From an uncultured Clostridia bacterium (GTDB taxonomy: Bacteria; Bacillota; Clostridia; Oscillospirales; Acutalibacteraceae), in the NCBI GenBank assembly GCA_937902305.1, contig CALDHV010000061.1, forward strand, positions 1 to 17,986: a stretch of DNA of 17,986 bases. Reading direction: 5' to 3'. The position numbers and the translations under genes are program-made. The notes below the pieces were generated by a model. It searched no databases. It was not told where the DNA came from and worked only from the letters and a program-made list of their open reading frames with translations. Shown piece by piece: positions 1 to 5,183 of this stretch (position 1 is the stretch's first letter; each line of letters opens with the position of its first letter).

Positions 1-170
1 AGAGACCGCCCAGTCCGCCGTTCTGCTGCATCATCTTGGCCATTTCCTGCTGGGTGGCTTCGCGCGCCTTCTTGAGCGCGCCGTTGACGACGTTGAAGAG
101 CATCGTCTCGAAGCGCGCGGGCTTGCCCTTGAGGACTTCCTCGTAGGCTTCGGGCGCGATTGCGATCGTC
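1..170 (-). pseudogene. YbaB/EbfC-like nucleoid-associated protein, C-terminal fragment
   Basis: The reverse strand reads in one open frame through residues such as FETMLFNVVNGALKKARE and then MAKMMQQNGG with a Gly/Leu-rich tail. This matches the C-terminal helix and glycine-rich tail of the YbaB/EbfC family, small dimeric DNA-binding proteins usually encoded after dnaX and before recR. The C-terminus runs off the left edge. The N-terminal half is missing: upstream of about position 170 the frame stays open to at least 270, but the residues are Ser/Pro/Arg-rich and no longer YbaB-like, because that DNA encodes the glycoside-hydrolase-like protein on the other strand. I infer a broken or chimeric copy. 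The identification rests on recalled family features in about 55 residues, so it is tentative. GC content is far above that of the rest of the window. Confidence 0.5.
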
Positions 171-296
171 GCGGGCGGCGAACGGTTCGAGACGTGCGCG
201 GGGCTGCCCGCGAGGGGAATCTGCCGGGAGGGCGAGGCGCTTCGCTGGACGGTCGAGCCCGAGCCGGGCAACGTCGTCACGGCGCGGCTCTCGAAG

Positions 297-1178
297 GTGT
301 CGGCGCGGGAGTTCCGCCTGACCCTGTCGGCGCCGGCCGGGATGAAGATGACGCGCCCGGTCGCCTATCCGCCGGCGTGGCGGACGGCGAAAGGCGACAC
401 CTGCATCTGGCCGTTCGGCGAGGGCATGGCGTACCCGGCGGACGATCCGTCGATCGAGATGCAGGCGTCCGAGCTCTCCTTCGCGAACGGCCAGTCGCTG
501 TCGATGGGCTTCTACGGGTTCCTGCGCGGCGGCTCGTGCCTGATGAGCGGCGTCGCCAAGACCTGCGACGCGGCGCTCGCGGTCAAGTGCGTCGACGGCC
601 TCTGGTCGGCGACGCCGAAGTGGATCGCCGAACTCGGCCGCTGGGCCTACGACCGCGAGCTTCGGTTCTTCCTCGCGCCGTCGCTGCCCGCCGCGGCGGC
701 GGACTACCGCGCCTGGCGCGAGCGCCGGGGCGAGGTGAAGACCTTCCTGGAGAAGCTTCGGAAGAATCCGGCGCTGGCGCGCTTCCCGGGCACGGCCGAC
801 GTGTGGCTCTGGGACGACAACACGCAATGCCGGCTCTACAACTGGCCGCTCAAGCCGAACGCCCCGGCGCGCGATTCGGTGAAGATCGCCCGGGAGATGA
901 AGGCGCTCGGACTCGACCGCGTGCTCTGGAACTCCTTCGAGGGCGAGACGCGCGAAAGCTGCGCCGCCTTGAAGGAACTCGGCTATTTCGTGGGCACGTA
1001 CGACTGCCTCCGAGACATCTTCCATCCCGGGCTCAAGGCCGTCGCCGACCCGAAGAACTTCGTCATGGCCTCGCGCTTTCTCGACTGCGCCGAGGAGATC
1101 GTCCGGCGATATAACGACCCGCCGACGGCATTGGCGATCGACGCCGCCGACGGCAAGCTCAGCCTCAACTGGATATAA
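297..1178 (+). CDS. Glycoside-hydrolase-like protein, internal fragment (both ends cut)
   Basis: The frame is open from 147 (stop at 144-146). The first usual start codon is GTG at 297, but the residues before it (from about 183: RFETCAGLPARG, then EGEALRWTVEPEPG) already read like the same protein, so the true 5' end is probably missing. The first ~130 residues look like a beta-sandwich. A linker containing YRAWRERRGEVKTFLEK and NPALARFPG leads to ADVWLWDD, and then to the start of what looks like a TIM barrel (MKALGLDRVLWNSFEG, YFVGTYDCLRDIF). That order resembles uncharacterised carbohydrate-active proteins of Lentisphaerae/Verrucomicrobia type. The protein stops after only about 130 residues of barrel, in a TAA directly before the terminator of the neighbouring clostridial operon, so the C-terminal part is missing as well. 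GC is about 70-78% in sampled lines. The family assignment is by architecture only; the substrate is unknown. Confidence 0.5.
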   Translation: MSAREFRLTLSAPAGMKMTRPVAYPPAWRTAKGDTCIWPFGEGMAYPADDPSIEMQASELSFANGQSLSMGFYGFLRGGSCLMSGVAKTCDAALAVKCVDGLWSATPKWIAELGRWAYDRELRFFLAPSLPAAAADYRAWRERRGEVKTFLEKLRKNPALARFPGTADVWLWDDNTQCRLYNWPLKPNAPARDSVKIAREMKALGLDRVLWNSFEGETRESCAALKELGYFVGTYDCLRDIFHPGLKAVADPKNFVMASRFLDCAEEIVRRYNDPPTALAIDAADGKLSLNWI

Positions 1179-1183
1179 AATGA

Positions 1184-1217
1184 CAAAAGCGTTTATCCGT
1201 TTGGATAAACGCTTTTG
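1184..1217 (-). terminator. Intrinsic terminator of the dtxR-type operon
   Basis: A perfect 15-bp inverted repeat (CAAAAGCGTTTATCC and its complement) with a 4-base loop starts directly after the TAA of the 61-residue ORF. On the minus strand it is followed by a short T-rich run (TCATTTTAT). It closes the catalase/regulator block. On the plus strand it is followed by a second T-rich run, so it could work in both directions. Confidence 0.75.
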
Positions 1218-1219
1218 CT

Positions 1220-1405
1220 TTACTTTTTCTTTTTCCGATCAGGATAATCCTTCTGCCCGATCATCGGAAACAGATGGTCGGCGGCGGAGGTATCCTGCAC
1301 ATTGTAGGTGCCGTATTTGTTGACCATATCCCACACATCGACGGGGTCGCCGATCACCGGCTTGTCGGACGGCGGGTCGCGGTACGGCTCTTTCTTCGGT
1401 TGCAT
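1220..1405 (-). CDS. Small hypothetical protein (61 aa) downstream of the DtxR-type regulator
   Basis: I do not recognise this protein. It is short and soluble-looking, Pro/Asp-rich, with the central segment VIGDPVDVWDMVNKYGTYN, then FPMIGQKDYPDR and a KKKK tail. There is no signal peptide, membrane segment or Cys pair. I chose the ATG at 1405 over the GTG at 1414, because a good GAGGTG ribosome binding site lies 6 bases before the ATG and would be part of the coding sequence with the GTG start. It follows the DtxR-family gene by 40 bases on the same strand and is closed by an intrinsic terminator, so it is very probably cotranscribed with the regulator. The clean binding site, operon position and terminator directly after the stop all support a real gene. 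A role in metal homeostasis is only a guess from position. Confidence 0.7.
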   Translation of the reverse strand: MQPKKEPYRDPPSDKPVIGDPVDVWDMVNKYGTYNVQDTSAADHLFPMIGQKDYPDRKKKK

Positions 1406-1445
1406 AGCTGTCACCTCACAGACAGTATGCCCCGCCGGCGAACGG

Positions 1446-1817
1446 TTATGCGTTGTGCTGTGTCAGATGCTTTTTGATCGCCTCAAAGGATGCGTCGCTG
1501 ATGTCGTGCTCGATCTTGCAGGCATCCTGCGCCGCCGTTTGCTCATCCACGCCAAGTCCGGTCAAAAAGCCGGTCAACAGCGTATGCCGTTCATAGATCT
1601 TTTCCGCAATAACGCGTCCCTTTTCAGTCAAGGGGAGCAGGCCGCCGTCATCGACCGTGATATACCCGTCATGGCGCAGTAATCCCACCGCGCGACTGAC
1701 ACTCGGCTTGGAAAAGCCCATATGCTCGCTCACGTCGATCGAACGCACGGCGGCTTTTTGATGGGACAGGATCAAAATGGTTTCCAGATACATTTCTCCG
1801 GACTCCAGCAACGGCAT
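1446..1817 (-). CDS. DtxR/MntR-family metal-dependent transcriptional repressor
   Basis: A 123-residue repressor: an N-terminal winged helix (about residues 5-65, recognition region GFSKPSVSRAVGLLRHDGY) followed by a metal-binding and dimerisation domain. The SH3-like third domain of classical DtxR is absent, which matches the short MntR layout. The metal-site residues, however, are of DtxR type: Met9 (EMYLETI) stands where MntR has Asp8, and Cys100 in CKIEHD stands where MntR has Glu99. His78, Glu103 and His104 are conserved. Substitutions at these two places are known to shift MntR towards iron, so iron sensing is likely here, although the neighbour is a manganese catalase. The ATG at 1817 is preferred over the GTG at 1826 because AGAGGGAG sits 8 bases before it. 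The gene lies downstream of the catalase gene, with its own promoter, and upstream of the 61-residue ORF. Confidence 0.88.
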   Translation of the reverse strand: MPLLESGEMYLETILILSHQKAAVRSIDVSEHMGFSKPSVSRAVGLLRHDGYITVDDGGLLPLTEKGRVIAEKIYERHTLLTGFLTGLGVDEQTAAQDACKIEHDISDASFEAIKKHLTQHNA

Positions 1818-1885
1818 TTTGCGCACTCCCTCTTTGCTGTTCTATAACCGACGGGAACCGAACCCGATCGCCTTCGGCTATACCT

Positions 1886-1914
1886 ATTATAAGCGCATCC
1901 ATCCCGGAAATCAA
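1886..1914 (-). promoter_or_regulatory. Promoter of the DtxR-type regulator gene
   Basis: On the minus strand TTGATT (1909-1914) and a perfect TATAAT (1886-1891) are separated by exactly 17 bases. The expected start site near 1878 gives a leader of about 60 bases before the ATG at 1817. No convincing palindromic DtxR/MntR box was found by eye, so autoregulation is not shown. Confidence 0.7.
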
Positions 1915-1992
1915 GAGCTCTTTTCTTTTATATCAACTGCACCGGGGAGGCGATGTATACAGCCGTTTCCGATCAAGCCGCCTACCAAATTG

Positions 1993-2036
1993 ATGGGGTT
2001 GCCAAAAAAGTCCGGCGACTTTTTTGGCAACCCCAT
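1993..2036. repeat. Long perfect hairpin, probable terminator after the manganese catalase gene
   Basis: ATGGGGTTGCCAAAAAAGTC is followed by a CGGC loop and its exact complement: a 20-bp stem with no mismatch. It begins 8 bases after the catalase stop codon (minus strand), the right place for a terminator. The run after the stem is only weakly T-rich on either strand (CAATTTGG on minus, TGTTCATTTT on plus), so classical intrinsic termination is not certain. The length and perfection of the stem would also suit a dispersed palindromic repeat element. Only one copy is in the window. The surrounding 1818-2044 interval holds otherwise only the regulator promoter. Confidence 0.65.
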
Positions 2037-2044
2037 TGTTCATT

Positions 2045-2725
2045 TTATCCGTTGTTTGGTGTCGTAAACTGTGGCTTTTCAACCTTGGTATCCGGGAAAG
2101 AAGATTTGCCGGACGGAGTAGAAAGGTCAAAATAGATCCGCGAATCCCGCGTCACCCCGAAATCGCGGTTTGAGCCGGTATCCTGCACCTTGTTGAACGC
2201 TTCGCGGAACATCGCGTTGTGCGCCTCCTCGCGGTTGAGCAGGAAGTCGATCATTTCCTTGACCTTTTTGTCGTCGATTTGGCGGTAAAGGTATTCATAA
2301 ACGACCTTGGCGCGCTGTTCGGAGGCAATATTTGAGAGCAGATCCGCGCACAGATCGCCGGTGACAGTCACATAATCCCCCGTCCAGGAATATCCTGACG
2401 AATTGATCAAACCCGGATTTAACCCGAGGATCACATGCGCCTGGATCTCCCCCGCGCCGACAGTGGAGGAGTCGACATCGTGTCCGTTGAGCAAATTGAT
2501 TGCGGTCGCCACCATTTCCATGTGTCCCAGCTCCTCGGCGGCGATGTCCAAAAACAAGTCCTTGATCTCGGGGTCTTTCACCCGAAAGCTCTGCGACATA
2601 TACTGCATTGCCGCCTTGAGTTCACCGTTCCCGCCGCCAAGCTGTTCCTGCAACAGCACCGCATACTGTGGATTGGGTTTCTCGATCTCAACCGGATGGA
2701 ATAGCTGTTTTTCGTGCTTAAACAT
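2045..2725 (-). CDS. Manganese catalase (dimanganese, CotJC-like)
   Basis: A 226-residue non-haem catalase that disproportionates hydrogen peroxide to water and oxygen at a two-manganese centre in a ferritin-like four-helix bundle. The expected ligands are visible: Glu35 (GELKAAMQY), Glu65 and His68 (AAEELGHMEM), Glu136 (ASEQRAK) and His169 (REEAHNAMF). The 33-residue spacing between the last two equals that of the Lactobacillus plantarum enzyme. Length and the Pro/Ser-rich tail fit the short clostridial and spore-coat (CotJC) type; no signal peptide is present. The ATG at 2725 follows AAAGGAG by 9 bases. That binding site lies in one arm of a predicted hairpin (2734-2769). The upstream AraC-family gene ends 49 bases before the ATG and I see no convincing promoter in the gap, so the transcript may start inside or upstream of that gene. 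Confidence 0.93.
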   Translation of the reverse strand: MFKHEKQLFHPVEIEKPNPQYAVLLQEQLGGGNGELKAAMQYMSQSFRVKDPEIKDLFLDIAAEELGHMEMVATAINLLNGHDVDSSTVGAGEIQAHVILGLNPGLINSSGYSWTGDYVTVTGDLCADLLSNIASEQRAKVVYEYLYRQIDDKKVKEMIDFLLNREEAHNAMFREAFNKVQDTGSNRDFGVTRDSRIYFDLSTPSGKSSFPDTKVEKPQFTTPNNG

Positions 2726-2733
2726 AGTTCATT

Positions 2734-2769
2734 GCTCCTTTCGGCTATAGCATGACCCGAAAAAGGAGC
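2734..2769 (-). promoter_or_regulatory. Hairpin covering the catalase ribosome binding site
   Basis: In the minus-strand RNA, GCTCCTTTTTCGG (2769 down to 2757) can pair with CCGAAAGGAGC (2744 down to 2734) across a 12-base loop, with a 2-base bulge. The 3' arm contains the AAAGGAG of the catalase gene and the 5' arm is its exact complement. No T run follows, so it is not an ordinary terminator of the preceding araC-type gene. It could limit translation of the catalase. Confidence 0.45.
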
Positions 2770-2774
2770 GATAT

Positions 2775-3617
2775 TCATTTGCGGCGGTATGCGGTCGGGG
2801 GCAAGCCGGTTTCCTGCTTAAAGTAGCGCGAAAAATAGTGCAGGCTCGGAAAGCCGCACAACGTCGCGATCTCCCCGACGGGGAGATCGGAGCTTTCCAG
2901 CCATTCCATCGCGCGGCGGATGCGGATATGCAGGAGGTAGCGATGGAGCGGTAAGCCGGTACTGCGGCGGATCAGCTCATTGACATAGTTCGGGTGGAAT
3001 GAAAACCGCGCACCGACCGCGCGGTTGGTCAGCGGCTCGGCATAATGCTCGTGCAGATAGCGGATGATCGTTTCCGCCGTTTCGCCGGTTTTCCCGCTGT
3101 CGGGCGTTTTGACCTGCCGGGCGCAAAGGAGCAACAGCTGAGTCAGCACGGCATCCGCCATCCGATCCCCGAAATGCAGACGGCGGGCAAACTCCCGCTG
3201 TGCATCGGCGCACAACGGCTCCAGCGCATACTGTCCGGTCAGATATACCGTACGGTCAAACGCCGGCAGATCGGAAAAAGGCTCGGTCGCCAGGCAGTCA
3301 CCCGTGTATTCCTCCGCCGGAACGGGCGGGATCGCCCGGGTCATATCCCGATAGGCGCCGGTATAGTCAAAATTGACCGCAAAATAGGTCACGCCGTCCG
3401 GCGGGGTCAGCAGATGATACGTTGTCCCCGGCGCGAGGATCAGCACACTCCCCCGCTCCATCGGATAAGCGGTATCACCGACGCGGATTGTTCCCGCGCC
3501 GCTCAAGGTATAGAAAAATCGCGCATCCGGCGCAACGCGGACGGGGAAAACCGTGTTTTGCTTGAGCACCTGCAAGCGGACATACCGGGCAAACGGGGCG
3601 ATGTCCCGAAAAAGCAT
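2775..3617 (-). CDS. AraC-family transcriptional regulator (cupin sensor + double HTH)
   Basis: A 280-residue regulator. The N-terminal ~130 residues form a cupin-type sugar-sensing domain (RFFYTLSGAGTIRVGD, then RGSVLILAPGTTYHLL, then TYFAVNFDYTG). The C-terminal ~100 residues hold the two helix-turn-helix motifs: AVGARFSFHPNYVNELIRRS and VGEIATLCGFPSLHYFSRYF, then KQETGLPPTAYRR. It is transcribed divergently from the isomerase/glycosidase-like operon and is its likely regulator. I prefer the ATG at 3617. The frame continues to a TTG at 3644, but that start would leave almost no leader from the promoter at 3669-3696 and would place the operator repeat inside the coding region. The binding site before 3617 is imperfect (GAGG at 3 bases, AAAGG at 11), so the start is not firm. 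The effector is unknown, perhaps the pentose or hexose handled by the adjacent enzymes. Confidence 0.9.
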   Translation of the reverse strand: MLFRDIAPFARYVRLQVLKQNTVFPVRVAPDARFFYTLSGAGTIRVGDTAYPMERGSVLILAPGTTYHLLTPPDGVTYFAVNFDYTGAYRDMTRAIPPVPAEEYTGDCLATEPFSDLPAFDRTVYLTGQYALEPLCADAQREFARRLHFGDRMADAVLTQLLLLCARQVKTPDSGKTGETAETIIRYLHEHYAEPLTNRAVGARFSFHPNYVNELIRRSTGLPLHRYLLHIRIRRAMEWLESSDLPVGEIATLCGFPSLHYFSRYFKQETGLPPTAYRRK

Positions 3618-3630
3618 TTTCCTCACAACC

Positions 3631-3662
3631 TTTATTTTGTGCAAATCGCTGTTTATTTTATG
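3631..3662. promoter_or_regulatory. Candidate AraC-family operator: direct repeat with 21-bp period
   Basis: TTTATTTTGTG (3631-3641) and TTTATTTTATG (3652-3662) match at 10 of 11 positions and start 21 bp apart, two helical turns, so both would face the same side of the DNA. AraC-family proteins typically bind such direct half-sites. The second copy ends 2 bases before the -35 box of the plus-strand operon, the usual place for activation. Both copies lie in the transcribed leader of the regulator gene, which would suit autorepression. Confidence 0.55.
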
Positions 3663-3664
3663 TA

Positions 3665-3693
3665 TTGAGTATACCGCGTTTTTCCCGTAAAAT
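3665..3693 (+). promoter_or_regulatory. Promoter of the isomerase/glycosidase-like operon
   Basis: TTGAGT (3665-3670) and TAAAAT (3688-3693) are 17 bases apart, followed by GGAGG and the ATG at 3724. Transcription should start near 3700. It overlaps the opposing regulator promoter almost base for base. Confidence 0.65.
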
Positions 3694-3696
3694 CAA
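3669..3696 (-). promoter_or_regulatory. Promoter of the AraC-family regulator gene
   Basis: On the minus strand TTGATT (3691-3696) and TATACT (3669-3674) are 16 bases apart. Transcription should start near 3662, giving a leader of about 45 bases before the ATG at 3617. Its -35 box overlaps the -10 box of the plus-strand promoter and the reverse, so polymerase can occupy only one of the two at a time. Confidence 0.6.
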
Positions 3697-3723
3697 GGTG
3701 TTATTATTATTGGAGGGAAAAAT

Positions 3724-5169
3724 ATGATCGAAAGAAAAGTACAAACTACCGCGCGTATCGGCATCTTTGCCGTCGCTCACGCCCCCTATTGGGCGCAGTT
3801 TGACGGGCTGTATGAAAGCATTATGGATTTTCATCGCACCTTTGGCGAGCTTGTCGCCGGAAACGGCGTTGAGGTGGTGGATTTCGGTATGGCGGACAGC
3901 TCCGAAAAAGCCTATGAGATCGCCCGGCAGATGCGGTGCGCGGAGCTTGACCTCATCATCTGCAATATGACCACCTACGCCACCTCATCGGTTTTCGCGC
4001 CGATTATCCGGGATGTGCCGACGCCGGTCATCCTGGCGGCGTTACAGCCACAGAGCCACCTCGACTACGACAAGGCAAACACCTTCATGCAACTGCAAAA
4101 CGACAACATCTGCTCGGTGCCGGAGTTCACCGGCGTCGCGGTACGGCTCGGGCGTCGGATCTACGATGTCATCCTCGGGCGGCTGTATGACGACCCGCAC
4201 GCCGCGCGGGAGATTGCAAAATGGTGCCGCATCGCAGGGGTATTGCACACGCTCAAGGGCGCGCGGATCGGGCTGATGGGACACACAATGGAGGCCATGT
4301 ACGATATGCACGCCGATCCGACCGCGATCTCGGCGGCATTCGGTGTCCACGTGCCGCTGTTGGAGATCGACGGCGTGATGGAGGAATACAACGCCGTTAC
4401 CGAGCAGGAGATCGCGGACAAGCTGGCGGTCATCGACCGGGAGTTCGATATGCCCGATCCCCGCTCCGATCCGTTGACCGAAAAGCTGACCGATGCAGAT
4501 AAGCTCCGCGCCGCACAAGCGGCGGCGGCGCTCGATCGCTTTGTTGAAAAGCACCACCTGACGGGGCTTGCCTACTATTACGAGGGCACGCCCGGCTCGA
4601 TGCACCGCGATCTTCCGGCGTCGTTTATCGTCGGCAATTCCCTGCTCAATGCCGAGGGCGTCCCGATGTGCGGCGAATACGACATCAAGACCTGCCTTGC
4701 GATGCTGATCATGGACAGGCTGGGCATCGGCGGCAGCTTTGCCGAGCTTCACCCGTTCGATTTTGAAGCGGGGTGCATCCTCGTCGGGCACGACGGGCCG
4801 CACCACCTCGCCATCGCCGAGGGCAAGCCCGTCCTGCGCAGTCTCAAAAAATACCACGGCAAGCCCGGTAGCGGTGCGTCGGTGGAGTTCAAGATCAAGG
4901 AGGGGCCGATCACCCTGCTCGGCATCACGCAAACCGCCGACGGCAGATTTAAGTTCGTCATCGGCGAGGGCGAATCGCAAAAGGGCGCCATTCCACCAAC
5001 CGGCAATACCAATACCCGCGGCGTATTTGCCCCGGATACCCCCACCTTCATCAAGCATTGGGTGATGGAGGGGCCGACCCACCATTTTGCTTTGGGGATC
5101 GGGCATCACGCAGAGGAGCTTGCTCTCATCGCCGATCTGCTCGGCATTGAGCGGATCATCGTAAAATAA
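3724..5169 (+). CDS. L-arabinose isomerase family protein (divergent AraA-like)
   Basis: A 481-residue cytoplasmic protein of the AraA/FucI fold, enzymes that interconvert aldose and ketose sugars with a divalent metal. I can align the metal ligands with E. coli AraA (Glu306, Glu333, His350, His450) from memory: Glu318 (MCGEYDIKTCLAML), Glu341 (AELHPFDF), His356 (CILVGHDGPH) and His453 or His454 (PTHHFALGIGHH). The Rossmann-like N-terminal half reads IGIFAVAHAPYWAQF instead of the QHLYG-type start of true AraA, so this is a divergent branch and the substrate may not be arabinose. The ATG follows GGAGG by 7 bases. It is the first gene of a two-gene operon, 14 bases before the 791-residue protein. 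Regulation is probably by the divergent AraC-family protein. It has about normal length and all ligands, so it is likely active. Confidence 0.85.
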   Translation: MIERKVQTTARIGIFAVAHAPYWAQFDGLYESIMDFHRTFGELVAGNGVEVVDFGMADSSEKAYEIARQMRCAELDLIICNMTTYATSSVFAPIIRDVPTPVILAALQPQSHLDYDKANTFMQLQNDNICSVPEFTGVAVRLGRRIYDVILGRLYDDPHAAREIAKWCRIAGVLHTLKGARIGLMGHTMEAMYDMHADPTAISAAFGVHVPLLEIDGVMEEYNAVTEQEIADKLAVIDREFDMPDPRSDPLTEKLTDADKLRAAQAAAALDRFVEKHHLTGLAYYYEGTPGSMHRDLPASFIVGNSLLNAEGVPMCGEYDIKTCLAMLIMDRLGIGGSFAELHPFDFEAGCILVGHDGPHHLAIAEGKPVLRSLKKYHGKPGSGASVEFKIKEGPITLLGITQTADGRFKFVIGEGESQKGAIPPTGNTNTRGVFAPDTPTFIKHWVMEGPTHHFALGIGHHAEELALIADLLGIERIIVK

Positions 5170-5183
5170 AGGAGGCAACCGCT

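Noticed and set aside
194..1114. 306-codon plus-strand frame overlapping the glycoside-hydrolase-like fragment
   Set aside because: Almost pure Arg/Gly/Ala/Leu composition, as expected from a +1/+2 frame of very GC-rich coding DNA. The alternative frame gives aromatic-rich, family-like sequence.
176..1447. 12-base match CGGCGAACGGTT at 176-187 and 1436-1447, considered as a recombination or duplication footprint
   Set aside because: In an 18-kb GC-rich window several chance 12-base matches are expected, and the second copy does not coincide with a break.
1818..2044. Searched for a small RNA, riboswitch or tRNA in the longest intergenic gap
   Set aside because: Only the regulator promoter and the 20-bp hairpin are supported; no cloverleaf or known riboswitch core could be drawn.
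1953..2135. Small plus-strand ORF preceded by GGGGAGG
   Set aside because: The binding site is only 2 bases from the ATG, the frame runs through the perfect hairpin and into the antisense of the catalase gene, and the peptide shows no coding character.
3642..3657. TGCAAATCGCTGTTTA considered as a catabolite-repression (cre) site
   Set aside because: The spacing between the TGNAA part and the CG core is one base too long and the right half does not fit.
4042..5178. 378-codon open frame on the minus strand
   Set aside because: Antisense to the isomerase-family gene, whose metal ligands and ribosome binding site are clear.
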